Of a stretch of DNA of 64,000 nucleotides, positions 25,138 through 37,663 are shown one piece after another. The DNA comes from Jacaranda mimosifolia (taxonomy: Eukaryota > Streptophyta > Magnoliopsida > Lamiales > Bignoniaceae), in assembly GCA_018894105.1 (NCBI GenBank), contig CM032126.1, positions 7,591,001 to 7,655,000 of the forward strand, read 5' to 3'. Positions within the stretch are counted from its first letter, which is position 1. Each line of letters opens with the position of its first letter. Below the pieces are notes generated by a model, which worked only from the letters and a program-made list of their open reading frames with translations, was not told where the DNA came from and ran no database searches. Made by a program: the position numbers and the translations under genes.

Positions 25138-26063
25138 TAGTCATCCAAGCTCCCAAGACATGAAGCTTTTCAAGAAAATTTGAAATGCTAAACTTCATGA
25201 TAGAAACTAAATTGGTCCTTAAAGGTATTAGTGTGGGAAGTGCTGATGGTACGCTCCACACGAGAGAGCCAGACTGATGAACTTTGTCCAACTTGAGGAC
25301 GACAATGCAGGGCGCCAGGGCCCCTTATGCAACAATGATATATGGTGAAACTTTTAATCAGCTCTTTATCCATTTCTCATTCGCATGAGTTTGGTGATTC
25401 TCCAAATGTGGATTTAAAAGTGCAATTTACAAGCCTAATAATTTACTAACAGATTTCTTTGTTTTTCTCTTAATATTTCATGTTTCCCTTGTTAAAGTCT
25501 ATACAACAATGGGAGTTCCTTATCCTCGCCTATTTATGTGATGGAATCCATTTGAATGCTTGAAATTAATCAGTTTGTCTTTGAGTGGATAACTCCGGAT
25601 GAAGACTGGGGGTCAAACGATGCTGTTTGGTTCTTTTGTTTTATTTTATGTTTAATTTTTTTATTTCATTTCATGAATATGTGCCAAGTGTATTAAATAT
25701 TTCGTTATAAAACTAATTAATTTGAAATTAAATACACTTAATATATATTTTTCAAATTAAAATAAAAAATAAAATACAAAATGAAATAAAAAAAATTCAA
25801 AATGCTTCAAAATAGTCTTCACAAACAACCATTGAAACTTGCAAAAAGTTTGCTCCCAAAAAATGGCCTTCATAAAAGGTCAAGGATATCAAAAGAGAAG
25901 TCAATTATAACCATTTACTTGCTCAATGGTCTTTCCGTTCTAATTGTTGTGATTTTGAGTATGAGAATAATTTAAATGTCATTTTGACAAACTATGGCCC
26001 ATAATTTTTTGGACAAAGTCTGTAGTCGCCATCTTTTATTTAATGCATATATGTAGACTGTAG

Positions 26064-26067
<4 letters not shown>

Positions 26068-26102
<35 letters not shown>
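26068..26102 (+). repeat. (GA)n microsatellite
   Basis: GA dinucleotide run. An equivalent run lies at 36976-37006, in the same place of the next duplication unit. Confidence 0.9.
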
Positions 26103-26105
<3 letters not shown>

Positions 26106-27034
26106 CAGTAACACCCATTTTCTACTTCTGCTTTTCCTCCAAGGGATGCCATGTTAAGAACTTCAAAAATTCTACGTTGAAAATGATCAAGATTCAAGAC
26201 TCAAGTTTTCCATGATAAATCACTCATAGTAAAGCAAATCACGAAAAGAGCAAATAACTTAATTACAAGAATTTGGAAAGAATAAGAAAAGGACAAAAAA
26301 AAAAAAAAAAAAAAAAAAAGGAACTCACACTTTACAACTACAAGTATAACCACATTTAATTTATAAAATCAAATTGAATGTTTAATTAGTTTAAAATCAG
26401 ATAGTTAATTTAATTTTGTACTTAATATATACTTTGACAGCTTTTAAAGCTGTGTATATTGGAACTATCACCAAATTGAAGATTTTTATACTAATAAGGT
26501 GCTCTTATAATGTGACAAAGTTTTTTTATTCTACTTAGTTATATAAATATTAATTCATTTGAAATATTGATTCTAAATTAGAAGGGCAATTCTATATTTA
26601 TTTTTCAATTTTTTGTCTGATTTGATTAGTGGAAATCATCATAACAAATATATTCGGACGCCATTAATGATTTTTAGCACTGTAGCAAACAAACAATCAT
26701 ATATAGCAACAAAAGGAATAAAGTTGAACGAGCACTTGATACACAAAAATTTCACGTTCATATATATGGTAGATATTCTCTCTATGATGCCCCTCTCTCT
26801 ATGATGCCCCACTCATACCTTCAATAAATTGGACAGATGTTATGCAGGCAAATGGCAAATCTCATACCATTTCAGGCTTCTGTTTTCTCACCGACAAAGC
26901 CCAGAATTCCGCTCTTCAGCGGCCATGGAAAATGTGCAACCAGAGAAAAAGCACAAAAGTAAGCGAAAAATCTTTGTCCTGTCAGCATAGGCCTCTCTGC
27001 TAGTGGTGGCTGCTATATCCATCACAGTTGCCCA

Positions 27035-27822
27035 TGTTACGGAAATTTAACAATTAATACCGTGTATGCTTGTGCTTTATGCAAATATATAATTAAAATA
27101 TAGAAACATATAAAATTATGTAACACGAAATAACTTTTAAAGAAAGTAACAGAAAGCCTACTTGAATGAAAAATAAAAAATATATTAGCCGAGGCATGTT
27201 GCTCCAACAGTCTCCTTAACGTAATAATGGTGCTAGAAGGCTTCTGGCAATTAACCTCCCAAGATACAACGGTTCTCTTCCAACCTAAGGTAGCACTCCA
27301 ATAGAATGGACCTTGCGAATTTTACTAACTTGGAACTCTTCTATGAAATGAATAGTGATGTGAAAGTGCTCAATGTAGTGCTCAAACAAATGCTAGTATG
27401 TATGCTTCTAGTTTTTTCAGTTATTTGGGTTGGTTCTAGGCACTCCTATTTATAGTTGTGCAATGCAATTTTGTTGACGAGACATGATTCTTCACTAGAA
27501 TCATAATTCTTTCTTTTTAGGATACAACTATAGGATAAAATCTCGTAACTTTACTCTTTTAATGAAGAATCACAGCTCCTCTAAAGAGTTAGGACCTCAA
27601 GTCATAACTCTAGCTTTTGAGCTAATTTTTCTATAGCGGTGTGTCCATCGGGATATATTAAAATAAACTCTAATTATTTTATTTATACACTCGCACTTTT
27701 TTTCCCAACGTAGGTAGACTCGTTCTACCCACTAAAATATCCTTAATTTTTTTTTCTCAATTTAAACTCAATTTTCTTATTCAAATATTTGATTTTGGCA
27801 TATAAATATGCCGAATATTACA
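27035..27822 (-). repeat. 3' LTR of the PME2 Copia
   Basis: Very similar to 32341-33100 over its length, with a few substitutions and several short indels (for example near 27230 and 27735-27765). Confidence 0.9.
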
Positions 27823-28419
27823 ATCCCCCACATGAATAAGAAAATTATCTCGCCAACTATGCATACGGATGCAAACACACACGAAAGAGTTCCAGCTTGA
27901 GCAAAATTGCATCGAGATAGGTAGCTTGTGGCTTTGAACCTTCCCTAGTGAGAACTATCGGATTTACTCGCCAACCAGTGAACGTGATATCTTGAACTGT
28001 TCAACTTTTGTGTACACCAAGACAATAGAACTTCACACAACTCCGCCCAATAGTCGGTTTAAGTTCTTACGGTTGTGTTCATTTCGGCCCTGAACAATTC
28101 TTGGGATTCATGAGTACTCTCTGAGAATTCAGCCTTAGAAATTCTCATAGGACCGACCCAGTCCCTACTCACATAGGTGGCTTCTTATTAAGAGGTTCCT
28201 GCGGCACCTCCACTTGAAGGTTCAAGGTATTGGAGCCATTAAAAGCAATGCTTAACCTCAACATTTTGCAGGTGACACTGTCTACTTATCATAGGAATTG
28301 GATGGAGGCTGGACCCCCACAATGCATCCATGTCGAGATACAACAACTTATTTTTCCCTTTGAACCTATTTCTTGGGATCTCCAGTCACATAGGTAGGGT
28401 TCCCATTGTAGTGCCTCAT
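27823..28419 (-). other. Untranslated 3' part of the PME2 Copia
   Basis: Lies between the RNase H stop and the polypurine tract. It shares the GATCTCCAGTCACATAGG block with the element at 2016-6270 (GTCTCCAATCACAAAGG near 3200). Non-coding. Confidence 0.6.
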
Positions 28420-31400
28420 TTATTTTATAGGCTTAAGTCCCATTCCCCTCGATAATTTTTCAACTTGCTCTTTATTTAAGCCTTTGGTTAGCGGATCCGC
28501 AATGTTTTCTTTTGATCTCACATATTCAATAGAGATAACTCCATCAGAGAGCAGTTGTCTAACGGTATTATGCCTACGACGTATATGTCTAGACTTACCA
28601 TTGTACATACTACTTTGTGCCCTACCAATTGCCGATTGACTATCGCAATGAATGCAAATTGCTGGCATAGGTTTAGGCCAATTAGGACTATCTTCCAAGA
28701 AATGGCGTAGCCATTCTGCTTCCTCGCCTGCCTTGTCCAATGCTATGAACTCAGATTCCATAGTTGACCTAGCTATACAAGTTTGTTTGGAGGATTTCCA
28801 CGAGATGGCCCCTCCTCCTAAAGTGAAAACATATCCACTTGTGGACTTAGTTTCATTGGAGTCTGATATCCAATTAGCATCATTGTAACCTTCTATTACA
28901 GCCGGATATCTTGTATAATGCAACCCATAATTTAAGGTATATTTCAAGTACCTTAAGACTCTAATTAGTGCAGTCCAATGCTCTTGACCCGGGTTGCTAG
29001 TAAATCTACTTAGCTTACCAACAGCACATGCTATATTAGGTCTTGTGCAATTCATGATGTACATGAGGCTCCCAATTATGTGTGCATACTCTAGTTGAGC
29101 CTTTGCTTCACCCTTATTTTTGGTAAGTCGTTGATTTGCATCTATGGGAGTTTTTGCATGTCCATGTTCTTGTCTCAAGAACTTTTGTAACACTTTCTCA
29201 ATATAGTGAGATTATGTTAGCGCTAGCCCATGAGATGTCTTAATAATTTTTATTCCAAGGATCACATCTGCTACTCCCATATCTTTCATATCAAAATTGC
29301 TGCTCAACAGCTTTTTTGTCTCTTTGATTATGTCATTGTTGCTTCCCATAATTAGCATATCGTCTACATATAGACACACAATGACATACTTAGAAGCGGT
29401 GCCTTTGACATACACACATTTATCGCATTCATTGATCCTAAAGCCATTTGCAAGCATGACTTGATCAAACTTTACGTGCCATTGTTTAGGTGCTTGTTTT
29501 AAGCCATATAATGACTTAATCAGCTTGCACACTTTTTTCTCTTGCCTTGGAACCACAAACCCTTCTGATTGTTCCATATAAATTTCCTCATCTAGGTCAC
29601 CATTTAGGAAGGCTGTTTTAACATCCATTTGATGAATTTCGAGGTTATTGATAGCTGCAAATACAATTAATAACCTAATGGATATTATTCTCGTCACTGG
29701 TGAGTAAGTGTCAAAGTAATCAAGACCTTCCTTTTGTCTATATCCTTTGACTACTAATCTCGCTTTGTATTTATCTATTGTACCATCTGCTTTCATCTTC
29801 TTCTTGAAAATTCATTTACACCCTAAGGGTTTATTTCCAGGAGGAAGATCCACCAGTTCCCATGTGTGGTTTTGCATGATGGACTCAATTTTGCGTTTTA
29901 CCACCTCTCACCATAATGGAGCTTCTGGCGTTGTCATAGCCTCAGTGAAAGTGCGTGGTTCACTTTCTAGCATGTAGGTTAAGAAGTCGGGTCCAAACGA
30001 CTTAGGTATTTTAGCCCTCTTGCTACGCCTAAGTTCATTTTCCTCTTTGTCTAATTTTTGGACTTCTCGAGGTCTTTTAATTGAGATTTGTCCTTCTTCC
30101 CTTTTCCAAGGAAACACATCCTCAAGGAAACTTGCATTCCTTGACTCAATAATAGTATTGACATGAATGTCATCTATATCATATTTATGTATAAGGAATC
30201 TATACGCTGCACTATGTTGTGCATACCCAATAAAGATTCCGTCAACTGTTTTAAGTCCTATCTTGACCATTTTAGGAGGAGGAACTCCTACCTTAGCTAG
30301 ACACCTCCACACTTGAAGATATTGGTAGGAAGGTGGACGACCTTTCCAAGCTTCATAGGGTGTCTTTTCTAGTTTCTTATGAGGTAACTTATTAAGTATG
30401 TGGTTTGCAGTTAACACTGTCTCTCCCCACATGTTTTGAGGTGCTCCTGCATTTATTAACAAAGTGTTCATCATTTCTTTCAACGTTCTATTTTTACGCT
30501 CTGCTATGCCATTTGATTGAGGTGCATATGGAGCTATCACTTCATGGATTATTCCATATTCTGCACAAAACTCTTCAAATGGGTAAACATATTCCCCTCC
30601 TCTATCACTTCGAAGAGTTTTTATTTTTCTCCCAGGTTGATTCTCAACCTCATTTTTATATTGTTTAAATACTTCCAAAGCCTCATCTTTACTTGGAAGT
30701 AAGTAAACATAGCAATACCTAGTGCAATCATCAATAAAAGCAATAAAATATTTCTTTCCACCTCTAGATTGCACCATTTTTCAATTACATATATCAGTGT
30801 GAATTAAATTTAATGGTTCAGTGATTATCTCAATTGATTTGAAAGGAATTTTGGTCATCTTTGCCTCAATGCAAATTTCATATCTTGATTTTAAATCAAG
30901 ATTTAATTTGGGTAATAGGCCAATGTTTACAAGTTTAGAGATTGATTTGTAATTAACATGTCCTAATCTATGATGCCATAAATTAGACAACTCAAGCAAG
31001 TAAGAAGAGTTTATTTTATTATTAGAATCAACACTTAGACCATTTTGTATTATGATGGTCATTACATTCATCTTAAAAAGACCATCGCACAAATAACCTT
31101 TACCGACAAGTATTCCATTTTTAGTAAGTACGAACTTGTCGGACTCAAAGACCATTTTAAATCCATTTCTACTTAACATTGGCCCTGACACTAAATTCCT
31201 TCTAATCTCCAGCACATGAAGCACATTGTTGAGAGTTAACTCTTTTCCGGAGGTCATTTTCAATATTACTTTGCCAACTCCATGAACCTTGGAGATTGAG
31301 GAATTTCCCATATACAATATTTCATCCTTAACCTCCTTATAGGTTGTAAACATATTTCTTTCGGCACACACATGTCGAGTGGCCCCCGTGTCCACCCACC

Positions 31401-31707
31401 ATTGATTAGAATCTTCAGCAAAGTTTACCTCTGAAACAATTGCTGACAAATTCATATCTCTTACCTCATAAGGTAGTTTGTCCATCCGATTGATATTAGG
31501 ATTCATCTCCTCATGCCAATCGAATTTTATGGGCTTCTCAGCTTGTCCCACCATAATAGGTGCAAGAACAACTGGAGTGATCCGAACTCCACTACCAACG
31601 CCACTAACATTGGACTCAATATTCACAACATCAATAACCTCATTGTTTGATGCCATTATGAAATTTCTAGAATTCACAAAACCAAATTTATTTTCCAAAT
31701 AGAACAA
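28420..31707 (-). pseudogene. Copia gag-pol with four nonsense codons
   Basis: Read leftwards in a single frame. A short gag start (MASNNEVIDVV, from about 31656) passes quickly into protease WWVDTGATRHVC, so the gag body and zinc knuckle are deleted. Then come pre-integrase LWHHRLGHVNYKS, integrase FIDDCTRYCYVYLL and APYAPQSNGIAERKNRT, RT with QMDVKTAFLNGDLDE and CLYVDDMLIMGS (YVDD), and RNase H with [10 protein letters not shown] and [13 protein letters not shown], ending at 28420. Premature stops lie at 30781-30783, 29908-29910, 29812-29814 (all TGA) and 29212-29214 (TAA). No frameshift was found. Confidence 0.93.
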
Positions 31708-32340
31708 GAAATCTTTTCCAATGATGATCTAAATATTCAATCTTCAAGCTAACATACCACTTTAATCACTGTAGCACGCATAATAATATATCATACTTCA
31801 ATAGGCTTACAGAATTAATTTCGGCATAAATTCTGTTCTTTGATGTCAATATGAAAAACAAGTTCACTAGAGTATCTTGCCAAATCAAAAGTTTAGCCAA
31901 CAAGCAAATAGAACATATAGAACTTATTTTCTCAAGTCAGGCGGGACCACTTTGTTTTTACAATTAAAGTAACATTGATTATTTGAGCAAGACACTATAA
32001 CTTGGTTTTCTTAATTAGAGTTAATGGCAGAGTATGTTATTGATTAGATATGAACTTTTCAAGACCCACAAAGTCTGTCAAAGATTATTTTAGCAGATTT
32101 AATTTCCTTGAACAGAAAACAGACTTTAGGAACAGACGAAACAGTGTTTCCTTCTGATGCAAATAAAGTAAGATGCAGCAATAAATTAGACAAAAGAAAA
32201 AATCCTAGGCAGAATTCTATTAATATACTTTGACATAATTGTGTATACTTATTCTTGAACATATAAATTTCAGGCATGCATTTAATCGGACAGTTAATTA
32301 ATTAAGCACAAGCAAATGGAACAAAATATTACCTTAAGAT
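31708..32340 (-). other. Leader region of the PME2 Copia
   Basis: AT-rich, no coding signal. It contains the element's start context and presumably its primer and packaging sites, which do not match the common plant Met-tRNA type. Confidence 0.5.
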
Positions 32341-33100
32341 TGTTAGGGAAATTTAACAATTAATACCGTGTATGCTTGTGCTTTATGCAAATATATAATT
32401 AAAATATAGAAACATATAAAATTATGTAACACGAAATAACTTTTAAAGAAAGTAACAGAAAGCCTACTTGAATGAAAAATAAAAAATGTATTAGCCGAGG
32501 CCTATTGCTCCAACAGTCTCCTTAAGGTAATATTGCCCCTCACACGGTGCTAGAAGGCTTCTGGCAATTAACCTCCCAAGATACAATGGCTCTCTTCCAG
32601 TCTAAGGTAGCACTCCAATAAAATGGACCTTGTGAACTTTACTAACTTGGAACTCTTCTATGAAATGAATAGTGACATGAAAGTGCTCAAACAAATGCTA
32701 GTATGTATGCTTCTCGTTTTTTCAGTTATTTGGGTTGGTTCTAGGCACTCCTATTTATAGTTGTGCAATGCAATTTTGTTGACGAGACATGATTCTTCAC
32801 TAGAATCATAATTCTTTCTTTTAAGGATACAACTATAGGATAAAATCCCGTAACTTTACTCTTTTAATGAAGAGTCACAGCTTCTCTAAAGAGTTAGGAC
32901 CTCAAGTCATAACTCTAGCTTTTGAGCTAACTTTCTATAGGGGTGTGTCCATCAGGATATATTAAAATAAACTTTAATTATTTTATCTATACACTCGCAC
33001 TTTTTTTCCCAACGTAGGTAGACTCGTTCTACCCTCAATTTAAACTCAATTTTCTTATTCAAATATTTGATTTTAGCATATAAATATACAGAATATTACA
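32341..33100 (-). repeat. 5' LTR of the PME2 Copia
   Basis: Pair of 27035-27822. On the element's strand it is followed by about 630 bases of leader before the first gag codons. Confidence 0.9.
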
Positions 33101-35084
33101 GCCCATTCCCAGAAGAGCGCCACCAACCATGGCGGAGGCGGTGGTCAAATCCACCTGCGCCACCACACTGTACCCGGAACTCTACATTTCCACCATCAAT
33201 GACGCGGCGGCGTCAGCCTCCGCTGCCATAAAGAGCAGCAAGGACGTGTTGATTACCTCCCTCAACCACACTATCTACACCGTTGGGAAACACTACTTCA
33301 CGGTGAAGAGAATCGGGAACAGGCGGACATTACCCCCGACAGTGCGCGTGAAGACTGCACTCCATGACTGCCTGGAAATGATCGACGACACGCTGGAGCA
33401 GCTTCGGAACATTAAGCTGGAACTGAAAGATTATGGATTCAAGAACTATTCTTTAGCCGACCATAAAGAATATCTAAGGACCCTTTTGAGCGCGCAGACG
33501 AATCAGGAATCTTGCCTCGACGGGTTCTCGCGCGAAAAAGCTGATAAGAAGATCTGTCAGGCTCTACTTGCTGGCCAGGTTCACATTTTTCGGTTCGTCA
33601 GCAATGTTTTAGCCATAATCAAGAACTTGTCAGATACGGAAATGGCGATGAATTCATCTAGCCTCAAATATTCTTCTCCGGAAAGGAGGCTTGCAGAGGA
33701 CAACAATAACTCTGATGAACCGGAGTGGCCTGAATGGTTGTCGGCCGGAGACAGGCGGCTACTTCAGGCATCGAGGGTGACTCCTGATGTGACGGTGGAG
33801 GCCGACGGGAGTGGAAATTATCGCACGGTTTCTGCGGCAGTGGCGGCGGCGCCAGAGGGAAGCAGTAGGAGGTATGTGATTAGGATAAAAGCTGGAGTGT
33901 ACAGAGAGAATGTGGAAATACCAAGGAGGAAGACTAACTTGATGTTCATCGGAGATGGACGGACAACAACCATCATTACCGGCAATAGGAACGTCGTGGA
34001 CGGCAGCACCACCTTCAACTCCGCCACTGTTGGTTAGTCCTCTTATATTTACATCATCTTAATTCAAATCGCTTTATATATATATATTAATTTCGTCCCT
34101 CAAATTAATTTGAAATTTTATTCATTAATCATGCTGTTTATCATAATTTAAGTTCTTGATGAGTTGGTTGCACACAAAAATGATCTTTTGGCCATATTTT
34201 GAGATAATTTAATCTGTCAATGTTAAACTAACTGTAAAATTTTTCTATTTGTGAAGATCCATGAGAATGTCTACAATTAAAGTAGTTTGAATTATTTTCA
34301 TCGACTCATAGTACAAGAAATTTTTTTTCCTTAGTACGTAATCAAATATTCATCATGAATGTCAAACTTACATTAATTTCTACGCATTACAGCGGTGGTG
34401 GGAAACGGGTTTCTAGCCCGGGACATCACCTTCCAGAACACGGCGGGGCCATCGAAACAGCAGGCCGTGGCCCTGCGGGTGAATGCTGATCTCTGCGCCT
34501 TCTACCGGTCTGACATGCTGGCCTACCAGGACACCCTTTACGTCCACTCCCTCCGCCAGTTCTACACTGGTTGCTTCATCGCCGGAACCGTCGACTTCAT
34601 ATTCGGTAACGCCGCCGCGGTCCTCCAGAACTGTGACATCCATGCCCGCCGCCCCAACTGAGGCCAGCGCAACATGGTGACTGCCCAAGGCCGCGACGAT
34701 CCCAACCAAAACACCGGCATCGTCATCCAAAAATGCAGAATCGGCGCCACCTCCGATCTAAAGCCCGTCCAGAGTAGCTTCCCGACGTATCTGGGCAGGC
34801 CCTGGAAGGAGTATTCCAGGACCGTTGTTATGCAGACTGAGATAAGCGACGTTATAGATCCAGCGGGTTGGCAGGAGTGGGATGGAAATTTCGCGCTAAA
34901 CACTTTGTTCTATGCAGAGTATCAGAACACGGGTGAAGGTGCAGATACGTCAAACAGGGTGACTTGGCCGGGGTTCAGGGTGTTTACTAGTGCATCGCAG
35001 GCTCAGCCTTTTACGGCGGGGAACTTTATTGCCGGAGGGAATTGGTTGTCGGCTACAGGCTTTCCATTTTCTCTGGGGCTTTAG

Positions 35085-36971
35085 TTAATAAATCCTAGTC
35101 CGCCGCCCGGCGCTATGGAGTTACTTCTTAATTTCTTCTCTTTTTAAAGCCAGAATCTATCTCCGATTTGCATGTCCTCAATAATCTCCTCTGTAGTAGA
35201 CTGATTTACCGTGGAAGAAATTTCAATAAGAAAATATGGTGAGATGTGAATATGTTGTCAATTTTGGAAGTCCCATTGGAAGCAAATCAGGGAGGCCAAA
35301 CTCTTAAGGTTGTGCTTGGTTGTGGAAAAAAAATCTCATTTTCGTGTCCTTAAACACAAAAATGGGCTTATCTAACATTCTAATCACTTCGTTTTATCTA
35401 TTATTATGTAAGTATTTTGTTTGAGTCGATCTTCAAACGAAAATATTACAGACGTACGTTTATATTTGTTTTAAGTTAATTTAATTTTATTTAAACAATT
35501 TGCTAATTATTTTGTTTAGTCTTAAAATACTATTTTGTCCTTTGATCAAGTTGTTTATCTAAGGCCTTTATTTTATCCTTAATTTCAACAAATCATTTTT
35601 ATTTTTGAGTAATTTACTAAAAACATAATTAATAATTTAATTAATAAATAAGTAAAAATTGAAAAAAATAAAATCTAGATCTAAATCCTACTATTCTTTT
35701 CCTCCCCTCCTGTCCTATAAATACGAATAGTAAATGAATTTTTGAATATCCATTTACAGCCCTACCATCACAGCCAAACCCTCTGTGATTGGGGGCATTG
35801 AAGAATTTTGTTTAACTTATGATTTTTTTTCGAAATATCTTATAACATGTTTGCGAGTTCATGAAATATATATTATAAAGTTTTAAGTAATTTTTTTTCA
35901 AATAAATCGGTAGTAATCTTCCATCATTCTCTTGATGGCTTCTTCACCCATCCATAATCTAAAGTCAACTTGGTCAAAGCATTAATATCAAAATTTGAAT
36001 CTCTCTTCTTTTCTTCATGGAACCCATAACACTTTTCTGAACCCCCAACTCCAAGCTCTCCATCATTAACTCAAATTGGTCATCCGAGCTCCCAAGACAT
36101 GAAGCTTTTCAAGAAAATTTGAAATGCTAAAATCCACGATAGAAATTAATTAAATTAGTCACCCAGGACGTCTTCGTGTGGGAAGTGGTGACCGTACGCT
36201 CCATACGAGAGAGCCAGACTGTTGAATGCAGGCCCCTTATGCAACAATGATATATGGTGAAACTTCTGATCAGTTCTTTATCCATTTCTCTCTCGTCCAC
36301 ATAAAGAGTTTGGCGACTCTCCAAATGGAGATTTAAAATTGTGCAATTTACAAGCCTAACAATTTATTATAGATTATTTTGTTTCTTTTTCTTAATATTT
36401 CATGTCTCCCTTGTTAATTCTATGCAAAAACAGGATTTCCTTATCGTCGCTGTTTATGTGACGAAATATCCATTTGAATGCTTGAAATTAATCAGTTTGT
36501 ATTTGAATAGATAACTTCGGATCAAGACTGAAGGTCAAATGGTGCAGCTTTGATCTTTTATTCTATTCTATGTTTTATCTCTTATTTTATTTTATGAATA
36601 CGTGTTAAGTGTATTAAATATTTCGTTATAAGACTAATTAATTTGAAATCAAATACACCTGATATATATTCATCAAATTAAAATAGGATTGAAACACAAA
36701 ATCAAATAAAAAAAATCAAAATACTTCAAAATAGCCTTCACAACAATTGAATCTTGCAAAAAGTTTGCTCCAAAAATGACCTTCCTAAAAGGTCAAGGAT
36801 ATCAAAAGAGAAGCCAATTATATAGCCATTTTGCTTGCTAAATGGTCTTTCCGTTCTAATTATTGTGATTTTTGAGAATGAGAATACTTTAAATTTCTGT
36901 TTGACAAACTATGGCCCATAATTTTTTGGGCAAACTCTGTAGTCGATATCTTTTATTTAATGCATATATGT

Positions 36972-37007
<36 letters not shown>

Positions 37008-37663
37008 CTGTAAGGCTGGATGAATAGTAAGTGGCCCCTTTTTCAATTATCGAAAGAAAAAAAACGTGCCCCTTTTCCTACTTTGTCCTTTTTCTCCAAG
37101 GGATGCCACGCAAGAACTTATAAAATCAAATTAAATGTTTAATTAGCTTAAAATCAGATAGTTAATTTAATTGTGTACTTAACATATACTTTGATAGCTT
37201 TTAAAGATGTATATATTGGAACTATCACCAAATAAAAGATTTTTATATTAATAAGGTGCTCGTATGATATGATAACATGTTCTTTTACTCTACTTATAAA
37301 AATATTAATTCATTTGAAATATTGATCCTAAATTCTCTGTATTTTAAGTACTATAATTTATTTTAATTTTTTTTCTGATTTGATTGGTGGAACTCGTCAT
37401 AACAAATACATCGGACGCCATTAATGATTTTTAGCACTGTAGCAAACAAACAATCATATATAGCAACAAGAGGAATAAAGTTGAACGACTACTTCATACG
37501 CACAATTTTCACGTTCGTATGTACGGTGGATATTTTCTCTATGATGCACCACTCATACTTCACTAAATTGGACAGATGTTGTGCAGGCAAATCGCAAATC
37601 TCATAACATTTCAGGCTTCTGTTTTCTCACCGACAAAGCCCAGAATCCGGCTCTTCAGCAGCC
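35085..37663. other. PME2-PME3 spacer
   Basis: The conserved 3' UTR block (35170-35240) is followed by about 500 bases unique to this unit (about 35310-35830). Then comes sequence homologous to the PME1 spacer, including the empty MITE site near 36075, a repeat at about 36545-36720, (GA)n at 36976-37006 and the PME3 upstream region from about 37110. No gene. Confidence 0.6.

Larger units (their letters stand above)
23820..26924. other. PME1-PME2 spacer
   Basis: The 3' UTR block (TCCTGAATAATxxTCTGCTCC and TTTCAATAAGAAA, 23935-24000) is shared by all copies. About 24320-24945 is absent from the PME2 downstream region and looks like an insertion. 25043-25137 is a small MITE. A repeat at about 25620-25820 recurs elsewhere in the window. 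The PME2 upstream region starts near 26200. No gene was recognised. Confidence 0.6.
27035..33100 (-). mobile_element. Copia retrotransposon inserted in PME2 exon 1
   Basis: LTRs at 27035-27822 (788 bp) and 32341-33100 (760 bp) begin TGTTA and end GAATATTACA on the plus strand. GCCCA is duplicated on both sides (27030-27034 and 33101-33105). The polypurine tract GTGGGGGAT lies on the minus strand beside the left LTR, so the element runs leftwards. Its pol stays in one frame with four stop codons. Most of gag is deleted, and no standard Met-tRNA primer site was seen, so it could not move alone. Confidence 0.95.
26925..35084 (+). pseudogene. Pectin methylesterase PME2, split by Copia
   Basis: Exon 1 lies at 26925-27034 and 33106-34032, with the 27035-33100 Copia inserted after base 110 of the coding sequence. 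The intron is 34033-34392 and exon 2 is 34393-35084. Other lesions are an in-frame TAG at codon 22 (26988-26990, where PME1 has TTG), an 11-base deletion near 33131-33138 that shifts the frame, and a TGA in exon 2 (34659-34661, PME1 has TCA). The second PMEI cysteine is Tyr (33183-33185). The catalytic motifs ([25 protein letters not shown]) are still readable, so the decay is young. The intron lacks about 660 bases present in PME1. Confidence 0.93.
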
